Part shown: positions 56,143 through 64,000 of the stretch, piece after piece
How the letters are laid out: each line of letters starts with the position of its first letter
Numbering within the stretch: position 1 is the stretch's first letter
Translations under genes and position numbers: made by a program
The notes under the pieces: generated by a model
What the model was told of the DNA's origin: nothing
Databases searched by the model: none
What the model saw: only the letters and a program-made list of their open reading frames with translations
Assembly: GCF_011039205.1 (NCBI RefSeq)
Contig: NZ_JAAKEL010000012.1
Location: 34,771-98,770 of the forward strand
DNA from: Dysgonomonas sp. ZJ279
GTDB lineage: Bacteria > Bacteroidota > Bacteroidia > Bacteroidales > Dysgonomonadaceae
Direction: 5' to 3'
DNA length: 64,000 bases

Positions 56143-57276
56143 ATGAAAAAGAGTCTTCTAAAAATCTCTATGCTTGTGTCAATAGTTTTATTGCTTACGG
56201 CATGCGATAGCAAAAAGCAAACAAATTCCGAATTCCCGGATTGGGCGTGGATCGGTTTTGAACGTCCAAATGGAGTCAATCCAATTATATCCCCTGATTC
56301 TACAACCCGTTTTTACTGCCCCATAACCCAAGATTCAGTAGATTGGGAATCGAATGATACATTCAATCCTGCAGCAACGATAAAGGATGGAAATGTAGTT
56401 GTACTATACCGTGCTGAAGACAAATCGGGTCAAGGTATCGGAGGACGCACTTCGAGAATCGGCTATGCATGGTCTTCTGATGGTTTAAATTTCCAGCGAA
56501 AATCAACCCCGACATTCTATCCTGATAATGATAGCCAAAAAGAATTGGAATGGCCGGGTGGTTGTGAAGATCCACGTGTAGCTGTAACCGAAGATGGTAT
56601 GTATGTAATGCTATATACTCAGTGGAACAGAAAACAGGCTCGTCTTGCTGTTGCAACATCCACCGATTTGGAGAAATGGAATAAATATGGTCCTGCGTTT
56701 GCAAAAGCACATAACGGACGTTTCTTCGACGAATTTTCCAAATCAGCTTCTATTATTACCAAACTAGTAGATGGGAAACAGGTTATAGCTAAAATAAACG
56801 GAAAATACTGGATGTATTGGGGTGAGAAGTTTGTAAATGTAGCCACTTCTGACGATTTAATCAACTGGGAACCTATGCTTGATGAGAAAGGAGAGTTGAA
56901 AGTATTATTTGCTCCACGTAAAGGAAAATTCGATAGCGATCTTACCGAATGTGGTCCTCCTGCGATAATGACAGACAAAGGTATATTATTACTATATAAC
57001 GGAAAAAATAAAAGTGGAATAGATGGAGACACACTTTACACTGCTAATTCATATTGTGCAGGTCAGGCTCTTTTCGACTTATCTGATCCGTCTAAATTTA
57101 TAGAACGATTAGATAAACCATTCTTTATCCCCGAAAGTGATTTTGAAAAAAGCGGACAATATCCTGCCGGAACCGTATTTATTGAAGGATTGGTATATCA
57201 CGGAAACAAATGGTATTTATATTACGGTTGCGCAGATTCTCGTGTAGCCGTAGCTGTATACGATCCTAACAAATAA
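56143..57276 (+). CDS. GH130-type mannoside phosphorylase or mannosidase, lipoprotein
   Basis: A 377-residue five-bladed propeller protein with lipobox LLTACDSKK. Landmarks: FNPAATIKDGNVVVLYRAED, WPGGCEDPRV, FDSDLTECGPPAI and VFIEGLVYHGNKWYLYYGCADS. These fit GH130, which includes phosphate-dependent beta-mannoside phosphorylases and phosphate-independent beta-1,2-mannosidases. Export as a lipoprotein favours a hydrolase over a cytoplasmic phosphorylase, but that is inferred. It partners the upstream GH92. Confidence 0.82.
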   Translation: MKKSLLKISMLVSIVLLLTACDSKKQTNSEFPDWAWIGFERPNGVNPIISPDSTTRFYCPITQDSVDWESNDTFNPAATIKDGNVVVLYRAEDKSGQGIGGRTSRIGYAWSSDGLNFQRKSTPTFYPDNDSQKELEWPGGCEDPRVAVTEDGMYVMLYTQWNRKQARLAVATSTDLEKWNKYGPAFAKAHNGRFFDEFSKSASIITKLVDGKQVIAKINGKYWMYWGEKFVNVATSDDLINWEPMLDEKGELKVLFAPRKGKFDSDLTECGPPAIMTDKGILLLYNGKNKSGIDGDTLYTANSYCAGQALFDLSDPSKFIERLDKPFFIPESDFEKSGQYPAGTVFIEGLVYHGNKWYLYYGCADSRVAVAVYDPNK

Positions 57277-57291
57277 GAATCATAATTAATA

Positions 57292-57328
57292 GAAAACGAC
57301 CAATCAATATTACTGATCGGTCGTTTTC
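57292..57328 (+). terminator. Terminator after the GH92-GH130 pair
   Basis: GAAAACGACC (57292-57301) pairs with GGTCGTTTTC (57319-57328), with further AATCA/TGAT pairing inside. It ends 16 bases after the stop plus loop and could serve both strands. Confidence 0.7.
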
Positions 57329-57397
57329 TATATTTGAGTTCGTCTTGACTCTTTAACCACGCAGTAAAAGAAATGTCGAGACGGCTGCTTTATCTGC

Positions 57398-58045
57398 TTA
57401 ATATCCTACTGTAAATTGTTGGCGCGAATTATTTCTATTTTCAACTTCATCCACAACAACCATTGCCAAATCTTCAAGAGAGATAGAAGCAACCCCTTCT
57501 CTAATTATGGGTTCATCTCTCCCTATGCGAAATTTACCCGTGCGTCCGGTATTTATTTCCTTATTCAGATCAGTAGGTGGTGCCAAATATACCCAATCGA
57601 GATATGTTTCGCGTCTTAGCTTTTCAAAATGATCACGCGAAGCCTTGGCTCCTTGTCCCATCTCTGCGGGAAAATCGTCCGCTTCTACCAACTGCTTTCC
57701 TCCTTCATACAGAGTACCAGAATTTCCTACGACAAAAAAACGACGAATATTTGCTGCTCTTATTGCTTTTTGTATCGACTCATACCCATTCAGGTAGTCC
57801 TCATAAATGTTAGGATTGTCCCACCCTGCGTTAAATGCAGATATAACAATTGTATTGCCTTTCAACACGTCTGTCAGTATATCCGTATCTATTACATTAA
57901 CACTTGCAACTGTCAATTTATCATCTACAATATCGATTTTATCAGTATTACGAGCGATAGCTGTTACCTCGTGTTTTCGGGTTAATAACTCTTTCAAAAT
58001 GTGTGAGCCTACAAATCCTGTAGCTCCAATTAAAGCGACTTTCAT
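57398..58045 (-). CDS. NAD(P)-binding Rossmann-fold oxidoreductase (atypical SDR/NmrA-like)
   Basis: A 215-residue single-domain protein. The dinucleotide-binding loop is at the very start (MKVALIGATGFVGSHILKEL, GxTGFxG type). Further features are VISAFNAGWDNP, RRFFVVGNSGTLYEGG and DWVYLAPPTDL, typical of the NAD(P)H-binding family related to flavin reductase or NmrA-like regulators. No catalytic YxxxK of classical SDRs is evident. Substrate unknown. It may share a promoter region with the small gene upstream at 58139, although a terminator lies between. Confidence 0.8.
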   Translation of the reverse strand: MKVALIGATGFVGSHILKELLTRKHEVTAIARNTDKIDIVDDKLTVASVNVIDTDILTDVLKGNTIVISAFNAGWDNPNIYEDYLNGYESIQKAIRAANIRRFFVVGNSGTLYEGGKQLVEADDFPAEMGQGAKASRDHFEKLRRETYLDWVYLAPPTDLNKEINTGRTGKFRIGRDEPIIREGVASISLEDLAMVVVDEVENRNNSRQQFTVGY

Positions 58046-58067
58046 AATTATTTAAATTATAGATTAA

Positions 58068-58094
58068 TAAAAAAATCCCTTACTAAGAAGGGAT
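58068..58094 (-). terminator. Terminator of the small gene at 58139
   Basis: On the - strand, ATCCCTT (58094-58088) pairs with AAGGGAT (58081-58075), followed by a run of seven Ts. It lies 45 bases after the stop of the 80-residue gene. Confidence 0.7.
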
Positions 58095-58138
58095 ATTATA
58101 TAGAAGTAAACCATTAATTATGATTTTTCCCTAATATT

Positions 58139-58381
58139 CTATACAGGTTTGTAATTTGTATATTTAAGATAGTTTTTGATTCTATCCTGACGATCCTCTG
58201 CCGATAGGCCAGCAGGAACTTCCAAATAGGTTCTATCATCAATTTTGATATGTACGACCTCGTTAAGACCTTTCTTGTGGTTATCCAATAATTGCTTCAC
58301 CGCTTCTACCTGCGTCATACGCTCAGTATTTTTCACCGTAGCTTTTCTTCCTCGAGAAGAAGTTTTGTTCTGTCCATCCAT
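58139..58381 (-). CDS. Small uncharacterised basic protein, 80 residues
   Basis: Hypothetical cytoplasmic protein with a Lys/Arg-rich, probably disordered N-terminus (SRGRKATVKNTERM) and a compact C-terminal part (HIKIDDRTYLEVPAGLSAED). The presence of a dedicated downstream terminator and the plausible start argue that it is real. No family recognised; the basic tail could bind nucleic acid. Confidence 0.6.
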   Translation of the reverse strand: MDGQNKTSSRGRKATVKNTERMTQVEAVKQLLDNHKKGLNEVVHIKIDDRTYLEVPAGLSAEDRQDRIKNYLKYTNYKPV

Positions 58382-58594
58382 TTTTTGATTTCTTTTAAGA
58401 ATAGTTTAAACACTCAATAATACGACCTATATAGGCGTAATTTTATGAAGATAGCTAAAAATACGCTGAAAAACAAATATTTAAGGATCGTTAGGGTTTG
58501 CATCCGATTAAAATACAGGTATTAAAGGAGCCATAAATTTCTTATGTCTCCTTTTCACTTGCATATATATCATCTCTATTTAACGAAGAGAAAA

Positions 58595-59677
58595 TTAGTC
58601 TTTAACACATCGAACCGAGTAATAATTTGTCTCGATAGCACTCGCAGTAGTTTGCAGACTGGTATTTACATAAGTTAAGAAGAAGCTTTTTTTAGCTGTA
58701 GTTGTCCAAAAATAAGTTCCATAAGAAAAATTTGATGCATCATTCGATGGGTTTACATATCCTACTGGTGTAGCATTAAAACCTGAATTATATGCATGAC
58801 CTATCGCAAATCCCTGCCAATTAAAACCGACATCTATAGTAGGGATATAGGCTAAATCATCAGACTTCAACATTTTACCTACAGCAGAATTCGTCTGAGC
58901 TAACAAAGTAGACAAAGCATTCCATTGAGCCTCTGTGCTGAGCGACCATCCTCTGGGACAAGCTTTGTTCGCCTGTTCCTGATTATATAATAATCCGAAA
59001 CGAGTGGCATAGGTATCATAATTAAGATCGAGAGCCACCCCTCCTACTTTTACTGTTACGGGGGTGTCATCTAATATAGCTTTACATCTAGTGCGAACAC
59101 CTACATTGTTTGGGCCAACACGAAAGCCCGGATTTAGGCGAACGCCATTTACACCATCGATCAGATCTCCTGTCGATGTAACAGTAGAACGAAGATTATC
59201 TACCATCCAAATTGCATCTCCGAATATTTTCGTTTTATAAGTATTCCCTTCATAATCGGTAAGTAAGCCTGTACCATCCTGATTGTCGACCCAAGTAGTC
59301 TTATCCTTTGGTAAGACAAAACCTAACTCCTGCCATTTATCCCCATTCCAAACATAAAGACCTGAAGGTAACATCGCACATATATCCAATTGGTCTGCAA
59401 CATTATATACCATCAATCCGGTATATAATGTTGCATCTTCAGTAATACCTAAAGCGGTTAAATCTCTGAAATTCTTCAATTCAACTCTAGGAAGAATCAT
59501 TCCACGATTAGAATTATTCCCTCCGGGTATACTGGCTTCATATTCTTTCAAGTCTAGTAAAGCCCCATCATTTGGGGGTATTGACGAACCTATTGTCACT
59601 TGAGCTTTCAATGTGAAGGTTGAGAATATTATTAGCAGTGAATATATGAATAATGCAATTGCATTTGATTTATACAT
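58595..59677 (-). CDS. Exported FISUMP-domain protein
   Basis: A 360-residue protein with signal peptide (about 1-25, ending LKAQV) and the Fibrobacter succinogenes major paralogous domain in the C-terminal 200 residues: EGNTYKTKIFGDAIWMVDNLR, ACPRGWSLSTEAQWNALSTL, GFAIGHAYNSGFNATP and the terminal YYSVRCVKD. FISUMP proteins are surface proteins of Bacteroidota of unknown function. Monocistronic. The 214-base gap to the small gene holds no further gene. Confidence 0.85.
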   Translation of the reverse strand: MYKSNAIALFIYSLLIIFSTFTLKAQVTIGSSIPPNDGALLDLKEYEASIPGGNNSNRGMILPRVELKNFRDLTALGITEDATLYTGLMVYNVADQLDICAMLPSGLYVWNGDKWQELGFVLPKDKTTWVDNQDGTGLLTDYEGNTYKTKIFGDAIWMVDNLRSTVTSTGDLIDGVNGVRLNPGFRVGPNNVGVRTRCKAILDDTPVTVKVGGVALDLNYDTYATRFGLLYNQEQANKACPRGWSLSTEAQWNALSTLLAQTNSAVGKMLKSDDLAYIPTIDVGFNWQGFAIGHAYNSGFNATPVGYVNPSNDASNFSYGTYFWTTTAKKSFFLTYVNTSLQTTASAIETNYYSVRCVKD

Positions 59678-60057
59678 AATATATTTTTCCGTTCAATTTC
59701 TAGGTATGCAAAAGTAATGAACCATTTAGAATATGGAGTAATAGCTGTAATACTTTTATGTAAAAAACACTTAATAATAGTTAGATAACAATACAAAACA
59801 CACTCTTGTTCATTAATTAGTTAGCTTAAACCTTTAATGAATATTCAAACATAAGATTACAATAGATTTATATATTTCTCAAAATAAAAACTACAAACAT
59901 CTTAAACTATTTCTCGTTTTTTATGTTCTAATTATATATGTTAAGCCTTACTTTATCTTTAGATATTTGTAAGAATAGGTATTCGATACAAGATAATTAT
60001 ATAATCATCGAATATTTTCTTTCGATACTTCATTTATTAACTTAATTATATAAAGCT
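59678..60057. promoter_or_regulatory. Divergent promoter region of the FISUMP and catalase genes
   Basis: This 380-base AT-rich gap has no credible ORF. An inverted repeat ATTCGAT (59981-59987) / ATCGAAT (60007-60013) lies 45 bases before the catalase start. A near-match to the -7 box (TATCTTTA, about 59954) is present. Peroxide-responsive control by OxyR is usual for catalase in this phylum, but no full OxyR site could be defined. Confidence 0.35.
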
Positions 60058-61566
60058 ATGGAAAATGAAAAGAAAAAGATCATGACTACTAACCAAGGTA
60101 GTCCTGTTGATAATGATCAAGCCTCTATTACTACCCAGAAACCAACTATGACATTACTCTCAGACACTCACACTATTGAAAAACTGGCCCATTTCGATAG
60201 AGAGCGCATCCCCGAAAGAGTGGTTCATGCTAAAGGCTCCGGGGCATTTGGATATTTTGAGGTAACTCATGACGTAACACAATATACGTGTGCTGATTTC
60301 TTATCCACTATCGGTAAAAAAACGGAGATGCTTGCCCGCTTCTCAACAGTAGGTGGCGAAAAAGGTTCTGCTGATACAGCACGCGACCCTCGTGGCTTTG
60401 CTCTAAAATTTTACACGAATGAAGGTAATTATGACATGGTAGGTAATAACACCCCTACATTCTTCATTCGCGACGGTATTAAATTTCCCGATTTTATACA
60501 TACACAAAAAAGGAATCCTCTTACCAATCTGAAAGATGCAGATGCATTCTGGGATTTTCTATCGCTTACGCCAGAAAGTATTCATCAGGTAACTATTCTC
60601 TTTTCCGACAGGGGAACTCCCGATGGATATAGACACATGCACGGATTTTCTAGCCATACCTATATGTGGTATAACGCCAATGGTGAGCATGTATGGTTTA
60701 AATGGCACTTTAAAACAGATCAAGGGATTAAAAACCTTACAGATGCACAAGCTACCGAACTAGGAGGCACTGATCCCGATTATGCTACCCGCGATTTACA
60801 TAATAGCATTGCTAAAGGAGATTATCCTTCGTGGTCGGCCTATGTGCAAATAATGACTCCCGAGCAAGCAGATAATTTTAGATTCGATGCTTTCGACATT
60901 ACTAAAGTATGGCCACAAAAAGAATATCCACTTATTCCTGTGGGCAAGTTCGTATTAAATAGGAATCCTGATGACTTTTTTGCTCAGATAGAACAAGCTG
61001 CTTTTACGCCGGGCAATTTTGTTCCGGGTATAGCGTCGTCCCCTGATAAGATGCTTCAGATACGCTTATTTAGCTATCCGGACACACACAGGCACCGATT
61101 GGGTACAAATTTCCATCAGATACCTGTAAATGCACCTAAATGTCCTATGCACAATTATCAGCGTGATGGTTCGATGAATATGGGTATCGAGAATCCTGCG
61201 CCTAACTATTATCCAAATTCGTTTGACGGTGCACAGCCTGATGCGAAGTTTACTCCTCCATCGATTGACGTACAAGGAATGGCTGCCCGTCACGAATATA
61301 TATTAGGAGATATAGACTTTATACAAGCAGGCGATTTATATGGTCGGGTATTGTCTGACTACGATAAGACTAATTTGATAAATAATATTGTAGGGCATAT
61401 CAAGAATGCGCAACCACGTATTCAATACCGCCAAACAGCCTTATTCTACAAAGCTCATCCTGAATATGGAACACGCATTGCGAATGGGCTAGGAATCGAT
61501 ATAGAGAGGGTAAAACAACTAGCTAGCTTGTCGCAGGAAGAACGAATAAAAGCAACTGCAAACTAA
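60058..61566 (+). CDS. katA: Monofunctional haem catalase
   Basis: Decomposes hydrogen peroxide in the cytoplasm. At 502 residues it is a small-subunit clade catalase. Landmarks are the catalytic His in RVVHAKGSGAFGYFE, the distal Asn in MVGNNTPTFFIRD and the haem-ligand Tyr in RLFSYPDTHRHRLG. The start at 60058 gives MENEKKKI; an in-frame ATG at 60082 (MTTNQGSP) is also possible. Ends 32 bases before a strong terminator, so monocistronic. Confidence 0.95.
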   Translation: MENEKKKIMTTNQGSPVDNDQASITTQKPTMTLLSDTHTIEKLAHFDRERIPERVVHAKGSGAFGYFEVTHDVTQYTCADFLSTIGKKTEMLARFSTVGGEKGSADTARDPRGFALKFYTNEGNYDMVGNNTPTFFIRDGIKFPDFIHTQKRNPLTNLKDADAFWDFLSLTPESIHQVTILFSDRGTPDGYRHMHGFSSHTYMWYNANGEHVWFKWHFKTDQGIKNLTDAQATELGGTDPDYATRDLHNSIAKGDYPSWSAYVQIMTPEQADNFRFDAFDITKVWPQKEYPLIPVGKFVLNRNPDDFFAQIEQAAFTPGNFVPGIASSPDKMLQIRLFSYPDTHRHRLGTNFHQIPVNAPKCPMHNYQRDGSMNMGIENPAPNYYPNSFDGAQPDAKFTPPSIDVQGMAARHEYILGDIDFIQAGDLYGRVLSDYDKTNLINNIVGHIKNAQPRIQYRQTALFYKAHPEYGTRIANGLGIDIERVKQLASLSQEERIKATAN

Positions 61567-61598
61567 TATATTCGTATTTAGTAAAAGAACGCTTATAA

Positions 61599-61633
61599 AT
61601 AGAAAGGAACATATACTTTATGTTCCTTTCTAT
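61599..61633 (+). terminator. Terminator after catalase
   Basis: Perfect 13-bp arms ATAGAAAGGAACA (61599-61611) and TGTTCCTTTCTAT (61621-61633), extended inward by two base pairs and followed by ATATTTTTTT. A textbook intrinsic terminator. Confidence 0.9.
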
Positions 61634-61723
61634 ATTTTTTTGAATCCGTAAATTATACAAACTGTATACGTCTATAGCCTCTTTATATTGGTTATATTAA
61701 GATAATCCGGTATATGCTTTTGC

Positions 61724-62557
61724 TTAATTACAGTTCTGATTATAGAACTCCAAACTTTTCACAATATCATCAAGTTGTGAGTCTCCAAAATTTTCATATT
61801 CAACCGATATAAGTCCATCAAAATTCTGCTTCTTTAATTCACCCAAAACTTCTTTTACCGGTAATATACCTGTTCCCCATGTTGTGTCTTCCAACTGCTC
61901 ATTCAGGTCTTTTAAATGTACAACTTTTATCCGGCCGGCAAATCGCTCTAAGGTTTTCACCGGATCGTTTCCTGTACGTTTCCAATGCCCAATGTCGGCA
62001 CAGACACCCATAATCGGATCACGACCTTTCAATGCTTCAAATAACACATTGGGGTCAGCATATAAAGATGGGGCAGGATGATTATGTATCGCTACTTCAA
62101 TCTTATATTTCAATGCTAATTGCTCAACAAAATCGAGATGCTCCAACCTTGGTTCACATGTCACAGTGTGAATACCCATATCTTTAGAAAAAGCGAAAAA
62201 ACGTTCCCATTCTTCCGTTGTTTCATAAAATGCAACACCAAAGCTGTAAAGAGTAATATCGCGTTTAGCAAACTCTTCTTTCAATTGCTTTTTTGTTGTT
62301 TCATCTATATCAAAATTCAGATAAGCTGTATCAACGAAATTTTCGCCCAGTGATTGGAAAAAATAGGCTTCTGCATAATGCAGCCCCAGTTGCTGTGTTT
62401 TATCCAATGCTTCCATCAATGGAAATTTATGGAATGAATAAGTCTGAATACCAAGCTTCCATTTAGGGGGTATTGACTCCGAATCTTTTTTCTGATGCTG
62501 GCATGCTACAATTGAAACTGCAAACAATAGTAGAATAATTATCTTAAAATATTTCAT
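61724..62557 (-). CDS. Xylose-isomerase-like TIM-barrel lipoprotein (sugar epimerase/isomerase family)
   Basis: A 277-residue protein with lipobox SIVACQHQ (Cys about 19), hence envelope-anchored. The barrel shows KLGIQTYSFHKFPLMEAL, EVAIHNHPAPS, GVCADIGHWKRTG, VVHLKDLNE and LISVEYENFGDS, with metal-ligand Glu, Asp and His positions of the AP-endonuclease-2 superfamily. Members include epimerases and 3-keto-sugar enzymes. Substrate unknown. Upstream lies a four-copy TTTGGAAT repeat that may control it. Confidence 0.85.
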   Translation of the reverse strand: MKYFKIIILLLFAVSIVACQHQKKDSESIPPKWKLGIQTYSFHKFPLMEALDKTQQLGLHYAEAYFFQSLGENFVDTAYLNFDIDETTKKQLKEEFAKRDITLYSFGVAFYETTEEWERFFAFSKDMGIHTVTCEPRLEHLDFVEQLALKYKIEVAIHNHPAPSLYADPNVLFEALKGRDPIMGVCADIGHWKRTGNDPVKTLERFAGRIKVVHLKDLNEQLEDTTWGTGILPVKEVLGELKKQNFDGLISVEYENFGDSQLDDIVKSLEFYNQNCN

Positions 62558-62581
62558 ATTTTTTCAATATTGTTTTCCAAA

Positions 62582-62661
62582 ATTCCAAATGTTTTTTTTT
62601 GAAATTCCAAACGTAAGTTACACATTCATACATTTGGAATTATAATATACATTTGGAATTA
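62582..62661. promoter_or_regulatory. Four-copy ATTCCAAATG/CATTTGGAAT operator-like array
   Basis: Two copies face one way (62582-62591 ATTCCAAATG; 62604-62613 ATTCCAAACG) and two the other way (62631-62642 and 62650-62661, both CATTTGGAATTA). Spacing is 22 and 19 bases within pairs. The array is 25 bases upstream of the TIM-barrel gene start. It looks like multiple binding sites of one regulator. Confidence 0.6.
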
Positions 62662-62701
62662 TAGTTGCGAATGCAGATGTTTTTTCCTTCACTTTATATT
62701 A

Positions 62702-62709
62702 TATATTTG
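62702..62709 (+). promoter_or_regulatory. Possible + strand -7 box
   Basis: TATATTTG matches TAnnTTTG. Directly downstream there is no + strand gene that I credit, but a hairpin follows at 62792-62816; a short RNA is possible. Confidence 0.25.
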
Positions 62710-62791
62710 CTGTAAATTAAGTATAATGTTTACTTTCTATGGCTATATAGAAGGAGTATGCTCTATTGCCTTTTGTATGGAGTACTAGTAA

Positions 62792-62816
62792 AAAGAAAGC
62801 CCCTTTTGGGGCTTCT
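62792..62816 (-). terminator. Terminator of the adenine methyltransferase gene
   Basis: AAGCCCC (62797-62803) pairs with GGGGCTT (62808-62814) around a four-base loop. On the - strand the stem is followed by TCTTTTTAC. It starts seven bases after the methyltransferase stop. Confidence 0.8.
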
Positions 62817-62822
62817 CTCTCA

Positions 62823-63683
62823 TCATTTCACAAACTTATACAGCATCATATCTTTATATCCAGCTGTTTTATTTAATGTTACATTCTGTATGTTTAATAC
62901 AGAGTTTTCAAATGGATTGCCGATATTCCGATTATCAGCAAACCATTCACACAACTCAATTAATGAACTCTTATTCGAAGTAAAGAATACATAGTTAGAG
63001 CCTGTGAGAACGTTCAATACATCCAAATAATCCCGAAGCTTCCAATACTTGTCTGAGAGATAAGTTTTTGTGTCAGTTGATAGGTATGGAGGGTCAACTA
63101 AAAACAACACCCCCGGCACATCCTTGTATTGCTCATATAGTTGCTTGTAATCACATCGGACAATATCCAGACCACTCAGGTACTCTTCAGCATCAAAGTC
63201 ATAGTCTGATGCTTTAACGTTGTGATATAAAGTCTCTTTTTTCAGTTCTGCAAGGTTAGTAACATATTTTGCTGAAAACAACAAAGATGAAGACAGGGTA
63301 ACATAATCCACATAGCCGGCTTTATCTTCCAGTTCTACACGTTCAATTATTAAATCCCGGTAATTAGTTTCTATCTTTTTTTCTTTGGACTGATCGACTA
63401 AAATAACCCGGATATCAGCCAACAACTTATTAGTACGATCTATACTTCGTAGCCGTTGACTATAATTATCAAAATCATTATAAATAACTTTGCATTCAGG
63501 GAATATTTGTTTTGCCGTATGTGATAGCAAACCACTACCTCCAAACAGATCGACTATTATACTCACTTCCTTATTAGCTTTGAGTTCCTGTAATGCGATT
63601 CCAAAACCATTTACAAATCTCCTTTTTTGTCCTTGAAAAGGTAGCGGTGCTACTTTGTAGCTTTTTTGTTTCTTAAATTCCAT
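62823..63683 (-). CDS. D12-class DNA N6-adenine methyltransferase
   Basis: A 286-residue S-adenosylmethionine-dependent enzyme. PFQGQKRRF (15-23) is the family's N-terminal element, DLFGGSG (45-51) the cofactor loop and VDPPYLS (DPPY 197-200) the catalytic motif for adenine methylation. The intervening recognition region (about 75-175) is diverged from Dam. No restriction endonuclease gene lies nearby, so it is a solitary methylase, as commonly found in phages and integrative elements. Upstream on the same strand are a structured element and another gene end. Confidence 0.85.
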   Translation of the reverse strand: MEFKKQKSYKVAPLPFQGQKRRFVNGFGIALQELKANKEVSIIVDLFGGSGLLSHTAKQIFPECKVIYNDFDNYSQRLRSIDRTNKLLADIRVILVDQSKEKKIETNYRDLIIERVELEDKAGYVDYVTLSSSLLFSAKYVTNLAELKKETLYHNVKASDYDFDAEEYLSGLDIVRCDYKQLYEQYKDVPGVLFLVDPPYLSTDTKTYLSDKYWKLRDYLDVLNVLTGSNYVFFTSNKSSLIELCEWFADNRNIGNPFENSVLNIQNVTLNKTAGYKDMMLYKFVK

Positions 63684-63724
63684 TTAATTTCTATTTAATT
63701 AGTGTTTAAAACTTATCTTTGTAT

Positions 63725-63855
63725 TCTCACCACGTACAAAAAAATGCGACAACACGTAACACAAAGGCATATTAAGCCCTCGGTTATGCGTGTTGTCGCA
63801 TCTATTTTATTATAGTGTTAGTACGTGGTGAGATACTACTAACAACTGAGGGCTT
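63725..63855. other. Highly structured intergenic element (nested inverted repeats)
   Basis: Outer arms of 13 bp (63725-63737 / 63821-63833, CTCACCACGTAC type) enclose inner arms of 13 bp (63744-63756 / 63789-63801, ATGCGACAACACG), extended by TAAC/GTTA past a two-base bulge. The apical loop contains AAGCCCTCGGTT (63774-63785), which can pair over 12 bp (one G-U) with AACTGAGGGCTT (63844-63855). On the - strand the inner hairpin is followed by seven Ts, so it is also a good terminator ahead of the methyltransferase. A TATCTTTG box (63714-63721) on the + strand could start a short RNA here. Confidence 0.65.
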
Positions 63856-63877
63856 TCTTTATCCCTCCATTTTTTAT

Positions 63878-64000
63878 TTACAAGAACGTGGCGAAATTAT
63901 CGCCTTTCTTTGGCTCATTATCAAATATCAAAGCCTCTATAACTCGCGCATTTGCGCGCTCGTCTATATCGGATGAAACAAGAATAATACTAGTTAACTC
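63878..64000 (-). CDS. C-terminal end of a gene running off the window
   Basis: An open - strand frame of 40 codons plus TAA, continuous to the last base. It reads LTSIILVSSDIDERANARV, then IEALIFDNEPKKGDNF. Composition is protein-like and it lies in the same direction as the methyltransferase. The product cannot be named from 40 residues. Confidence 0.55.
   Translation of the reverse strand, partial: ELTSIILVSSDIDERANARVIEALIFDNEPKKGDNFATFL

Noticed and set aside
59947..60050. OxyR-type operator upstream of catalase
   Set aside because: Only a single 7-bp inverted repeat is visible; the spacing does not fit the four-element OxyR consensus.
62758..62994. A + strand 78-residue frame with an AGGAG-like sequence before its ATG
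   Set aside because: It runs through the methyltransferase terminator hairpin and then antisense through the methyltransferase gene; composition is not protein-like beyond the first codons.
1..64000. CRISPR arrays, tRNA or rRNA genes, integrases, transposases and IS ends
   Set aside because: No regular spaced repeats, cloverleaf-like sequences or recombinase motifs were seen. The repeats present are explained by paralogous cargo genes or hairpins.

Overview
The window looks like chromosome of a member of the Bacteroidales (Bacteroidota). Supporting signs are the SusC/SusD pair, TAnnTTTG promoter boxes, SPII lipoproteins, a FISUMP-domain surface protein, and a type VI secretion system of the Bacteroidota-only subtype iii (T6SSiii). 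A Dysgonomonas-like genus is plausible but is only an inference. Base composition is AT-rich throughout, most strongly in the T6SS effector region. I saw no rRNA, tRNA, CRISPR array, integrase or transposase.

Layout. (1) 1-8.5 kb: a glycan-utilisation operon on the + strand with a SusC-type TonB-dependent transporter, a SusD-type lipoprotein, a GH32 enzyme and a second, divergent GH32-like enzyme; it closes with a 17-bp-stem terminator. (2) 8.6-12.4 kb, - strand: a thioredoxin-fold (TlpA-like) exported protein and a Pif1-type helicase with a TPR tail. (3) 12.4-13.5 kb: a long AT-rich regulatory gap with a perfect 11-bp palindrome. (4) 13.5-52.3 kb: one co-directional T6SSiii locus of about 39 kb. 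Core genes are tssD, tssB, tssC, tssE, tssF, tssN, tssK, tssG, tssI (VgrG), a DUF4280 PAAR-like tip, tssO and its small partner, a PKD-domain subunit, tssR, a second tssF and tssH. No TssJ, TssL or TssM is present, as expected for subtype iii, where TssN-TssR build the envelope complex. Two variable cargo zones interrupt the core: a TssD-paralogue island (16.0-20.0 kb) with one candidate toxin and two candidate immunity genes, and a large effector/immunity zone (27.8-43.5 kb). (5) 52.5-57.3 kb: endonuclease IV, a GH38 mannosidase remnant, a GH92 alpha-mannosidase and a GH130 enzyme, suggesting mannose-glycan processing. (6) 57.4-62.6 kb: an NAD(P)-binding oxidoreductase, a small basic protein, a FISUMP protein, catalase and a lipoprotein TIM-barrel protein. 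(7) 62.8-64.0 kb, - strand: a D12-class adenine methyltransferase preceded by a highly structured intergenic element and the end of another gene, possibly the edge of a mobile element.

Most notable is the second cargo zone. A 443-residue candidate effector is followed by five intact paralogous lipoproteins plus a decayed sixth. Between successive lipoprotein genes lie 3' fragments of the same effector family, from 8 to about 105 codons long. The array therefore reads as repeated [effector 3' tip + immunity gene] units, as if effector/immunity modules had been replaced serially while old immunities were kept. Further downstream, two effectors share a nearly identical N-terminal repeat of about 260 bp but have unrelated C-terminal domains. 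An ankyrin gene is broken by an in-frame TGA, and tail remnants of a further effector and a further immunity gene remain. The locus thus records repeated cargo turnover around a conserved core.
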